A stretch of DNA of 39,019 nt. It comes from Bacillota bacterium. Its GTDB lineage: Bacteria > Bacillota > Negativicutes > Sporomusales > Sporomusaceae. Positions within the stretch are counted from its first letter, which is position 1; every line of letters starts with the position of its first letter. Location: NCBI GenBank assembly GCA_023443285.1, contig JAEZVB010000069.1, forward strand, positions 1-39,019, in the 5' to 3' direction. The notes under the pieces were generated by a model that saw nothing but the letters and a program-made list of their open reading frames with translations, searched no databases and had not been told where the DNA came from. Positions 6,845-13,293 of this stretch are shown one piece after another. A program made the translations under genes and the position numbers.

Positions 6845-8068
6845 ATGGGTTGTAACAGTAGTGATCAAGAATTAAAAGTGCAAGACCAAAAAATCAATAA
6901 TTTTTTACAAAATGTTGCTCACAAAATCGTCGTCATGAGCGGTAAAGGCGGCGTCGGCAAAAGCACGGTTGCCACAAACCTAGCCGTTTTCTTGAGCAAT
7001 CAGGGCTATAAAGTTGGACTCCTTGATGTCGATGTCCATGGCCCCAGCATTGCCGGTCTCCTAGGACTTACCGGTTTAAGGCTCAATACCACGGACAACC
7101 AATTTCAGCCATATTATTATACCGACAATTTAAAAGTAGTATCGATTCAAGGCTTATTGGAACGGCCTGATGATCCGCTTATCTGGCGCGGCCCAGTTAA
7201 AATCGGCATTATTCGTCAATTCTTGGCAGACGTAAATTGGGGTCCGCTAGACTTTCTGATTATTGACAGTCCTCCCGGAACCGGTGATGAACCATTGACA
7301 GTAGCCCAGACAATACCTGGGTGCCAAGCTATTATCGTAACAACCCCGCAAGAAATTGCTTTGGCCGATGTGCGTAAATCTATCCAATTTTGCCAGACCG
7401 TCAAAATGCCGGTTTTAGGCGTTATCGAAAACATGAGTGGCTTTGTATGTCCTTCCTGCGGTAATGTTCATGATATTTTCAAAAGCGGCGGCGGCGAGAA
7501 AACTGCAGCAAAGTACCACCTTCCCTTCTTGGGACAGCTACCTATTGACCCTAGCGTAGTCACCGCCGGCGATGTCGGCCAAAGTATCGATACCTTAACC
7601 AGTCATACCAAAGAAAAAATGCAATCTATTGTTAACCAGTTGTTACGCAATCTATCTCATCAAAAAAAACCGAAAGGCGTTGAAACAAAAATGAAAATTG
7701 CGATCCCGGTAGTTCAAGGAAAACTTTGTACCCATTTTGGTCATTGCGAACAATTCGCTATCGTCACTATTGCTGACGGGAAAATCGTTAAACAAGAGTT
7801 CCTAACCCCGCCCCCTCACGCACCTGGTGTCATTCCCAACTGGGTAGCCGATCAAGGCTGCACCGACATCATAGTCGGTGGCATGGGGGAAGCAGCACAG
7901 GCTATTTTACAACAACGCGGCGTAAAAGTATCGTGCGGTGCTCCCTCAGACACACCCGAGAATCTGGTAGCAGTTTACCTGCGCGGCGAACTTGTCGATT
8001 CTGGTAACACCTGTGACCACGAACATGGTCATGAGCACGGCCATGGCTGCGGCGGTCATGGCCATTAA
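6845..8068 (+). CDS. Mrp/NBP35-type ATPase fused to an ORP domain, His-rich tail
   Basis: A 407-residue fusion. Residues 1-270 are an Mrp/NBP35 Fe-S carrier ATPase: Walker A GKGGVGKST at 33-41, LIIDSPPGTGDEP at 138-150, and the cluster-holding CPSC (C202, C205). After a charged linker, a second domain starts at about residue 283 with MKIAIPVVQGKLCTHFGHCEQF, a NifX/ORP fold. The last 18 residues are His/Gly/Cys-rich (HEHGHEHGHGCGGHGH), a likely metal-binding tail. Mrp-ORP fusions are known in the Desulfovibrio orp cluster. Start: AAAGGAG is followed by ATG 6833 with no spacing and by ATG 6845 at 12 nt; I prefer 6845, but this is uncertain. It ends the operon, with a terminator 19 nt later. Confidence 0.9.
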   Translation: MGCNSSDQELKVQDQKINNFLQNVAHKIVVMSGKGGVGKSTVATNLAVFLSNQGYKVGLLDVDVHGPSIAGLLGLTGLRLNTTDNQFQPYYYTDNLKVVSIQGLLERPDDPLIWRGPVKIGIIRQFLADVNWGPLDFLIIDSPPGTGDEPLTVAQTIPGCQAIIVTTPQEIALADVRKSIQFCQTVKMPVLGVIENMSGFVCPSCGNVHDIFKSGGGEKTAAKYHLPFLGQLPIDPSVVTAGDVGQSIDTLTSHTKEKMQSIVNQLLRNLSHQKKPKGVETKMKIAIPVVQGKLCTHFGHCEQFAIVTIADGKIVKQEFLTPPPHAPGVIPNWVADQGCTDIIVGGMGEAAQAILQQRGVKVSCGAPSDTPENLVAVYLRGELVDSGNTCDHEHGHEHGHGCGGHGH

Positions 8069-8086
8069 GTAATTTATTAAGACAGT

Positions 8087-8128
8087 GCGCAGCTAGAATT
8101 CCATTACCGATCCTGGCTGCGCTTTTTT
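8087..8128 (+). terminator. Rho-independent terminator of the ORP-like operon
   Basis: GCGCAGC (8087-8093) pairs with GCTGCGC (8116-8122) and is followed by six T. Confidence 0.85.
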
Positions 8129-8247
8129 CTAACTCTAAAAACAAACTTAACGCATTTAACAACTAAAATGCACTGAGAATTTATGAAAGTAACCTAAACT
8201 AACCGACAAGCTGTATTCTCATTTTTCTAGAAATATTTCTACCCTAA

Positions 8248-8266
8248 TTATGAAATATGTTTCACG
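8248..8266. promoter_or_regulatory. ORP-region palindrome, site 4 (degenerate)
   Basis: TTATGAAATATGTTTCAC keeps the left half and most of the right half of the 20-bp palindrome. It lies about 56 nt before the probable start of the decarboxylase gene. Confidence 0.6.
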
Positions 8267-8321
8267 TTAATGCTATTCAACTCTCGTATCATTATCTATT
8301 ACGAAAAGAGGTGTTTTAACT

Positions 8322-8966
8322 ATAACTATCCCTATCGTACAAGAAGGTTATTTTTATATTGTTATGTTAGGCACAATCACTTTTATGCTAGGTATTGCTT
8401 TCAATCCCTATTGGAGTATTTTCCCTGGAATCTTAACATTATTTGTTACCTATTTCTTTCGCAATCCAAACCGCATTGTACCCAATGACCAAACTGCAAT
8501 ACTCTCTCCTGCCGATGGCAAAGTCATGAGTATTGAAAAAATATTCGAAGATCAATTTATACATAATACAGCAATAAAAATAACTATCTTTTTATCAATT
8601 TTTGATAATCATGTTAATCGAAGTCCTGTAGAAGGAAAAATTATCCTTCAACAATATACTTGTGGCCGATTCAAGCCTGCATATAATAAATCCGCATCAT
8701 TTCAAAATGAACGCCATACCATAGGAGTTGAAACCAACACAATCAGAATCCTGGTAACGCAGATCGCTGGCATTATTGCCCGTCGCATTGTTTCCTGGGT
8801 TGCTTTAGGTGATCAATTACAACAAGGTCAACGTTACGGTATGATAAAGTTCGGATCATGCACCGAAATTATTGTACCAGAAAATGTAGATATTCTTGTT
8901 ATAGCCGGTGAACATGTTACAGGTGGAAAAACAATTATCGGGAAAGTATTTCCCCGGGCAATGTAA
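8322..8966 (+). CDS. psd: Phosphatidylserine decarboxylase, probable ATA start
   Basis: A short (about 214 aa) bacterial phosphatidylserine decarboxylase of the PSD-A/Asd type, which makes phosphatidylethanolamine at the inner membrane. An N-terminal membrane segment (MLGTITFMLGIAF...) is followed by RNPNR and LSPADGKVMSIE. Next come FLSIFDNHVNRSP, and finally KFGSCTEIIVPENVD, whose GS is the self-cleavage site that makes the pyruvoyl group. The usual start call would be ATG 8364. In the same frame the 14 codons before it read TIPIVQEGYFYIV, matching the P(V/I)xxEGYxF start of related enzymes, and AGAGGTG lies 8 nt before ATA 8322. No ATG, GTG or TTG is available there, so either ATA is used or the true protein is shorter. 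No pssA gene is adjacent. Confidence 0.85.
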   Translation: MTIPIVQEGYFYIVMLGTITFMLGIAFNPYWSIFPGILTLFVTYFFRNPNRIVPNDQTAILSPADGKVMSIEKIFEDQFIHNTAIKITIFLSIFDNHVNRSPVEGKIILQQYTCGRFKPAYNKSASFQNERHTIGVETNTIRILVTQIAGIIARRIVSWVALGDQLQQGQRYGMIKFGSCTEIIVPENVDILVIAGEHVTGGKTIIGKVFPRAM

Positions 8967-8971
8967 ATTAA

Positions 8972-9205
8972 GGAATTATTAATAATTCCCTTAAAGACAA
9001 CTTCAAGAACACCAACAGTATCACAAAATCCAAATGTCGGGACTGTTGGGCAAAGCTATTCTGTTCAGGTGGCTGTCATGCTAATGCTTAGTATTCAAAC
9101 GGAACCATAGATAACCCGAATGACATTGCTTGCACCTTACAAAAGACGCGAATCGAATGCGCACTTATGTCACAAGCTTTACCGTACATACACGGAAAAA
9201 GGTAA
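8972..9205 (+). pseudogene. C-terminal remnant of a radical SAM SCIFF-peptide maturase
   Basis: One plus-strand frame (8972-9205) reads NFKNTNSITKSKCRDCWAKL then FCSGGCHANA, a TAG at 9089, then YSNGTIDNPNDIACTLQKTR and IECALMSQALPYIHGKR before a TAA. The CxxCWAKxxCSGGCxANA pattern followed by a KxRIECA helix is the C-terminal auxiliary-cluster (SPASM) end of the SCIFF thioether maturase. No radical SAM core precedes it, since the psd gene occupies that space, so this is a broken leftover. The TAG sits where relatives have Tyr. The family assignment is from memory of the motif. It shows that this spot had earlier gene content now lost. Confidence 0.65.
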
Positions 9206-9220
9206 AATTTTTTCACCGTA

Positions 9221-9240
9221 TTATGAAATATATCTCTTAA
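9221..9240. promoter_or_regulatory. ORP-region palindrome, site 5
   Basis: TTATGAAATATATCTCTTAA, 36 nt before the CDF gene start; it differs from the ideal palindrome at two positions. Confidence 0.75.
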
Positions 9241-9275
9241 TGTAGCGAAAGAGCTTCTCGAAAGGAGGTCTCCCT

Positions 9276-10163
9276 ATGTCCGAAACCATTAATTCTTTAA
9301 AACAAAATACTGCTCAACTCTCTGTCATGACCACTTCCCTGCTGCTAATTTTAAAACTATTAGTTGGTATATTTACCGGCACCATCAGTATTATTTCTGA
9401 AGCCATTCATTCGGCGGTCGACTTGTTAGCCTCACTGATCTCTTATTGCGCGATACGAAAGTCATCTACTTCACCTGATGACAACCACCATTATGGTCAC
9501 GGAAAATTTGAAAATATCTCCGGTGCTCTGGAAGCATTACTCATTATTACAGCGGCTTTGTGGATCATATATGAAGCCTATGAAAAATACAACCGCTCCA
9601 GCTCGCCTGCGTTCCTTGAATACGGAATAATTATCATGCTCTTTTCTATTATTGTAAATTATTTTGTTTCCCAAAAAATGCTATCAGTCGCCAAACAAAC
9701 TAACTCTCCCGCCCTAGAGACTAATGCACTTCATCTACAAACTGATATGTGGACATCTGGCGGCATATTAGTCGGTTTAGTCTGCCTCCACATAACCGAG
9801 TTAGCTTGGATTGATTCAGCTATTGCCTTAGTAGTGGCTCTAATTATTTTTAAAGCTGGTTATTCAATGCTCAAAAAAAACATATTCGGGTTAACCGATA
9901 CCAGCCTACCTAAAGAAGAACAACAACTAATTTCTCAAATCATTAACCAGCATGACCAAGTAATATCCCTGTACCAATTACGCACCAGATATTCCGGGTG
10001 CTATCGTCTCATTGATATGCATCTTATATTGGATAAACACATGCCATTAGATAAAGCTCATGCCATCTGCGATCAATTAGAAGCTACTATTATACATCAC
10101 CTTGGAAAATGCGATGTAATGATTCACTTAGAACCGGATGAATTAAAAAGGAGGCAATTATAA
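9276..10163 (+). CDS. Cation diffusion facilitator (CDF) metal exporter
   Basis: A 295-residue inner-membrane antiporter of the CDF family that exports divalent metal ions using the proton gradient. The metal-site motifs are HSAVD in the second membrane helix (about residues 46-50) and HLQTD in the fifth (about 151-155), a His-Asp/His-Asp pair most often linked to zinc. HYGHGKFE lies in the loop, and a cytoplasmic C-terminal domain (from about 210) has YRLIDMHLILD. ATG 9276 is preceded by AAAGGAGG. It is preceded by palindrome site 5, and its stop overlaps the start of the next gene, so the two are an operon. The true metal is not certain. Confidence 0.88.
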   Translation: MSETINSLKQNTAQLSVMTTSLLLILKLLVGIFTGTISIISEAIHSAVDLLASLISYCAIRKSSTSPDDNHHYGHGKFENISGALEALLIITAALWIIYEAYEKYNRSSSPAFLEYGIIIMLFSIIVNYFVSQKMLSVAKQTNSPALETNALHLQTDMWTSGGILVGLVCLHITELAWIDSAIALVVALIIFKAGYSMLKKNIFGLTDTSLPKEEQQLISQIINQHDQVISLYQLRTRYSGCYRLIDMHLILDKHMPLDKAHAICDQLEATIIHHLGKCDVMIHLEPDELKRRQL

Positions 10164-10465
10164 TGATGATTACGCGGATTATTAGTGCCCCCCGCCCAGA
10201 CACCATTGCTTTGTTATTACGACGGATGGTGCCGGAAGTTAGAAAACAAGTAGAATGTCGACATTTTGATACAATAGGTCTCATTCAAATGGATCTTCCT
10301 AGCTTATTTTATTACACTGATATCGCACAAAAATCCGGCGATGTTACAGCAGTTGAGATCATCGGAAACTGTCCCCAACATTTGAACACAGTAGCTTTAT
10401 TAGGAAGTAACGAGGCAGTAAACGCAGCTATTACAGCAATCATTGTCGCTGAAAAGCAAAGATAA
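10163..10465 (+). CDS. EutS/PduU-like BMC-domain protein (divergent)
   Basis: A 100-residue protein whose order resembles the circularly permuted bacterial microcompartment shell proteins EutS/PduU. An opening RIISAPRPDTIALLLRRM segment comes first, then DTIGLIQMDLPSLFYYTDIA (the BMC A/IGLIE strand and helix), and an end like BMC proteins: NTVALLGSNEAVNAAITAI. No other microcompartment gene is in the window, so shell assembly seems unlikely unless partners lie elsewhere. The start codon overlaps the CDF stop (TAATG), with AAGGAGG upstream, which implies coupled translation with the metal exporter. The fold call is by pattern only. Confidence 0.55.
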   Translation: MMITRIISAPRPDTIALLLRRMVPEVRKQVECRHFDTIGLIQMDLPSLFYYTDIAQKSGDVTAVEIIGNCPQHLNTVALLGSNEAVNAAITAIIVAEKQR

Positions 10466-10521
10466 TTTTAAACTAAATAAAAACACCTTGGTGCTAAGGA
10501 ATTCTGAAAGGAGGTGATTAT

Positions 10522-10806
10522 ATGCCAAGAGGAGATGGAACAGGGCCTTGGGGCACTGGCCCAATGGGTCGTGGACGCGGCGGTTGTCAACCACTGGAGT
10601 TTTCCAACAGATTTGGCCTTGGGTTTTGCCCAAGCGGCTTTGGTCGCAAAAGAAGGCAAGGCGGATTCGGCTTTGCTAGTAACAACCTCATTTCGCCCGA
10701 TGCGCTGGAAACACAGGCAGAACAGTTAGAATCCCAAGCAAAATTATTAGAATCACAAGCAAATAACCTACGCAATCTAGCAAATCAAAACCGCCACCTC
10801 GAATAG
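10522..10806 (+). CDS. DUF5320-type small protein with coiled-coil tail
   Basis: The 94-residue product starts MPRGDGTGPWGTGPMGRGRG, the hallmark of the DUF5320 group of small Gly-rich proteins of unknown function that often lie beside NifX/ORP-Mrp genes in anaerobes. Two cysteines (C22, C36) and an Arg/Phe-rich middle follow. The last 34 residues are heptads of the type LExQAxx, repeated about four times (LETQAEQ, LESQAKL, LESQANN, LRNLANQ), which should form a coiled coil and oligomerise. ATG 10522 has AAAGGAGGTG 8 nt upstream, an unusually strong ribosome site. A hairpin follows the stop. Confidence 0.8.
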   Translation: MPRGDGTGPWGTGPMGRGRGGCQPLEFSNRFGLGFCPSGFGRKRRQGGFGFASNNLISPDALETQAEQLESQAKLLESQANNLRNLANQNRHLE

Positions 10807-10818
10807 TTTTGAGACCTA

Positions 10819-10891
10819 GCTCTTCGCTGTCATCCAGAAAATTTATCTTCCATTCCCCCAGCTACCGTTTTCATAGCGAAGAGCCCTTCTT
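10819..10891 (+). terminator. Probable terminator after DUF5320 gene
   Basis: GCTCTTCGCT (10819-10828) pairs exactly with AGCGAAGAGC (10875-10884), followed by a T-rich stretch. The loop is long (46 nt). Confidence 0.55.
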
Positions 10892-11160
10892 TATTCATCC
10901 CAATCTTATACAACTACTATCGAAAATTATAATTTTGATATTTGTTGATAAAGAAAACACACCTTGTGCCAAGCCTCTGGCGAACCGCTGTTGCAATTAT
11001 CCTGTTTTTTAGAAAGTTATACTCCTGTTATGATAAAAAAAATTCCCCGGAATACCGGGGTACAAAGAGAAGGTATTGTGGCATATATATTTAAAGGAGA
11101 TTTGCAAAAAAGAATTAAAAACGAATTATCCTCCTGTTTATAATATACCTACTACTCTAC
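10892..11160. other. Gene-free stretch with an isolated minus-strand terminator
   Basis: No convincing gene. CCCCGG (11045-11050) and CCGGGG (11055-11060) form a tight hairpin whose minus-strand continuation has a run of eight T, a terminator with no gene left to serve. A 21-codon plus frame from GTG 11078 (MAYIFKGDLQKR...) has a weak ribosome site and may be a remnant. Confidence 0.5.
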
Positions 11161-11208
11161 AAAAACAAGTATGCACTTTTAAGTAACATAGGTAACATAA
11201 AGGTAATT
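11161..11208. repeat. Second copy of the HxlR operator block
   Basis: Forty-four of 48 positions equal 3561-3608, including the GGTAAC and GGTAAT elements (the first repeat has changed to AGTAAC). No hxlR gene follows here. Confidence 0.8.
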
Positions 11209-11243
11209 TATAATAATAAAAATCAAACTTAGCAAAATATGCC

Positions 11244-11272
11244 TTGACATACTGTTTAGAATATTATATATT
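11244..11272 (+). promoter_or_regulatory. Sigma-A promoter of the DUF364-ORP unit
   Basis: TTGACA (11244-11249), 17 nt, TATATT (11267-11272). The same CCTTGACATAC start is seen in the DUF134 promoter. Confidence 0.8.
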
Positions 11273-11274
11273 TA

Positions 11275-11294
11275 TTTTGAAATATATCTCATAA
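11275..11294. promoter_or_regulatory. ORP-region palindrome, site 6
   Basis: TTTTGAAATATATCTCATAA directly after the -10 box, in the same position as site 2 at the DUF134 promoter. Confidence 0.8.
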
Positions 11295-11307
11295 TGTAGG
11301 GGGAGTA

Positions 11308-11337
11308 TTGTTATTCGCGACGATGAATAATTTTTTT
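11308..11337 (+). pseudogene. Last codons of a deleted DUF134 copy
   Basis: The frame CGC-GAC-GAT-GAA-TAA (11316-11330) plus the following T-run matches 19 of 22 positions of the DUF134 gene end at 4503-4524. The palindrome follows 13 nt later, as against 14 nt in the intact locus. Almost the whole gene has been lost between sites 6 and 7. Confidence 0.65.
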
Positions 11338-11343
11338 CTTTAA

Positions 11344-11363
11344 TTATGAAATATATTTCATGT
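11344..11363. promoter_or_regulatory. ORP-region palindrome, site 7
   Basis: TTATGAAATATATTTCATGT, nearly perfect, the counterpart of site 3; it lies 54 nt before the DUF364 gene. Confidence 0.8.
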
Positions 11364-11417
11364 ACTGTAAGAAAGGTGTCCATAAAAACCCATAATTTAA
11401 CATGAGGAGTATGATAT

Positions 11418-12149
11418 ATGACCCTTTTAGAAGAAGCCAAAATAAAACTTCGTCAATTAGTGACAACCAACAAGTGGAGTGAAAATGAAAAGATTCATAT
11501 TGTGTCAGCGCATGACCTCACTCCAACAGAAGCGATTGGAAAACCCGACAGAGATGATTATCCGCTCCTTACTGGAAAAGAAGTCATGATGGAAGCACAA
11601 TTTCTCGGCGGAATCGGCCAAGCTTTTACCGACCAACCTGGAAAATTCTCAGGGACACTTGGTGAAGTGTTACAGTTACCACTGGACACTAATTTTCGTA
11701 GAGCGGTGTTTGTTGCAACACTAAATGCTGTTCTACGCAAATTGAATCAGATAGAAGCAACCGTTCACTGCAAAGATAACGAGCCCGCACTTTGCGCCCA
11801 GCAACTGCCTGCCTATATTCAAAAACATTATGGGCGCCCCAAAATTGCCTTTATCGGACTGCAACCCGGTCTTATCCAAGCATTAACCGATGCTGCATTT
11901 GACTTACGCGTAACCGATCTCAATCCGGACAATATTGGTCATTTTCGCTGCGGCGTACAAATTGACGATGCGGCTCATAATGCCGCTAATGTTCGATGGT
12001 CAGATATCGTCTTGTCTACAGGCAGTGTTTTGGTAAATGATACGTTCCATGATTTACAGCAAGGAAAGCCAATAATCTATTACGGCGTAACCGCAGCAGG
12101 TTTGACAAAAATGTTTAACCTTCCTAGGATTTGTTTCTGCGGAAGATAA
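11418..12149 (+). CDS. DUF364 putative heavy-metal chelation protein
   Basis: A 243-residue cytoplasmic protein with the two-part DUF364 layout. The N-terminal enolase-like part holds YPLLTGKEVMMEAQF and a GQAFTDQPGKFSGTLGEVL segment. The Rossmann-like C-terminal part (from about 135) has KIAFIGLQPGLIQAL, VTDLNPDNIG and SDIVLSTGSVLVNDTF. The family is annotated as putative heavy-metal chelation; no biochemical role is known to me. ATG 11418 has GAGG upstream (ATGAGGAGTATGATAT). It occupies the place held by the MinD pair in the intact locus and is followed 102 nt later by an ORP protein, which suggests metal or cofactor handling. Confidence 0.75.
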   Translation: MTLLEEAKIKLRQLVTTNKWSENEKIHIVSAHDLTPTEAIGKPDRDDYPLLTGKEVMMEAQFLGGIGQAFTDQPGKFSGTLGEVLQLPLDTNFRRAVFVATLNAVLRKLNQIEATVHCKDNEPALCAQQLPAYIQKHYGRPKIAFIGLQPGLIQALTDAAFDLRVTDLNPDNIGHFRCGVQIDDAAHNAANVRWSDIVLSTGSVLVNDTFHDLQQGKPIIYYGVTAAGLTKMFNLPRICFCGR

Positions 12150-12251
12150 TTCACAACAATCATCCTGTCATGCCATTCGCCTGTGAGAAAACCTGAGCAA
12201 TCGGAGGTCTATAATGCCAATTATAGATTAAAAGAAAGCGAGGAAAACAAA

Positions 12252-12620
12252 ATGAGAATTGCTATTACAGCACATGGAGAAAGCCCGTTGGCAACAGTTG
12301 ATTCCCGATTTAGCCGTGCCGACTATTTCATCCTCTACGATGACAACAATAATACTTGGTCATCAATTGATAACGTACAATCACTGGCATCTACCCAGAG
12401 GGCAGGCATTCAAGCAGGCCAGACTCTAGCCCAAACCGGAGCTAAGGTTCTCATCACCGGCCATGTTACTCCCAAAGCGTTTAAGGTTCTACAAGCCGAA
12501 CGTATCGACATTTTCTCTATAGGCGAAATGAAGTACACAGTTGAAGAAGCTCTAACAGCTTTTCACTCTAACAAGCTGACAGCCATCAACGCTCCAAACG
12601 CACTGGACATAAAAAAATAA
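12252..12620 (+). CDS. NifX/ORP-family metal-cofactor protein (2)
   Basis: A 122-residue paralogue of the protein at 6448-6807. They share IAITAHGE, ATVDSRF-RAD, AGIQAGQ-LA-TGA-VLITGHV-PKAFKV and the TVEE-L-AF--KLT end. Even the leader is alike: both have an AAAGCGAGGAAA ribosome site. I place the start at ATG 12252, where the family motif begins, not at 12183. Together with the copied control region at 11161-11363 this shows a duplicated locus. It is probably an alternative partner for the Mrp or MinD ATPases. Confidence 0.87.
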   Translation: MRIAITAHGESPLATVDSRFSRADYFILYDDNNNTWSSIDNVQSLASTQRAGIQAGQTLAQTGAKVLITGHVTPKAFKVLQAERIDIFSIGEMKYTVEEALTAFHSNKLTAINAPNALDIKK

Positions 12621-12639
12621 CCATATAGTCACAGGAAAT

Positions 12640-12688
12640 AAACAAGCACAGTCAGACAAACAGTAATTGTCTAAAATGTGCTTGTTTT
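12640..12688 (+). terminator. Terminator after the second ORP gene (bidirectional)
   Basis: AAACAAGCACA (12640-12650) pairs with TGTGCTTGTTT (12677-12687), with an inner AGACAA/TTGTCT stem and T-runs on both strands. It can serve the convergent yedE pair as well. Confidence 0.8.
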
Positions 12689-12765
12689 TAATACAGCGCC
12701 AAAAACAAAAGCAATAGTGATTTGATTATACGCTTCGCTTCATCCGATTAATTACATTTGGGACT

Positions 12766-13293
12766 CTATAGCCCTTTTTTCTCTAACCAGCGAAACATAA
12801 GTACAACTATCAACAAAAAAGGTATAATAACCAGCCAATGATTAACGCCCAACACTTGCGGAACAGTAATTTTGCCGTAATTCCCCCAGGTCAGAACCGT
12901 CTTCTGTAAAAATGGATACGCCTCAGCATATATCCCCGCTCCTACTAACATACCTAGAATACCCCAAAGCGAATCCCAGCGTCCTTCTCCCAATGCCCCC
13001 AGCGAAGTGCCTGGACAATAGCCTAGCAAGCCCCAGCCTAAACCGAATAACAATCCGCCAATCATTACCCCACCTAAAATTGTTGGTTTAAGTGAAAGCT
13101 TTACTATTCCCATATCATAAAGAAGATAAACTCCAACCATAGCTACTGCAATATGTGACAACATGAACTTCACAATAGTCATGTCTTGTAACCGCAATGC
13201 GGCAATCTGCTTATCATAGCGCAGTACACGTCCCTTTTGCAAAAGAAATCCAAAAAATACTCCGGTGATTAGCCCATACAACAATACCATCAT
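12766..13293 (-). CDS. YeeE/YedE-family sulfur transporter, second half-size subunit
   Basis: A 175-residue membrane protein with about four or five hydrophobic helices. A glycine-rich GGLLFGLGWGLLGYCPGTS motif (cysteine at about residue 93) is characteristic of the YeeE/YedE (DUF395) family, whose studied members import thiosulfate. The full-length family protein has two such halves; here each half is its own gene. It overlaps the upstream gene by 4 bp (ATGA), so the two are translated together and probably form a heterodimeric channel. The sulfur compound carried is unknown. Location beside Fe-S and ORP genes fits a sulfur supply role. Confidence 0.82.
   Translation of the reverse strand: MMVLLYGLITGVFFGFLLQKGRVLRYDKQIAALRLQDMTIVKFMLSHIAVAMVGVYLLYDMGIVKLSLKPTILGGVMIGGLLFGLGWGLLGYCPGTSLGALGEGRWDSLWGILGMLVGAGIYAEAYPFLQKTVLTWGNYGKITVPQVLGVNHWLVIIPFLLIVVLMFRWLEKKGL

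Noticed and set aside
9089..9091. In-frame TAG read as pyrrolysine or readthrough in the SCIFF-like frame
   Set aside because: The radical SAM core is missing upstream, so a relic is simpler.
10809..11012. 67-codon frame after the DUF5320 gene
   Set aside because: It overlaps a hairpin terminator, has low-complexity Ser/Phe content and no ribosome site.
11078..11143. 21-codon frame MAYIFKGDLQKR...
   Set aside because: Too short and only a weak ribosome site; noted only as a possible remnant.
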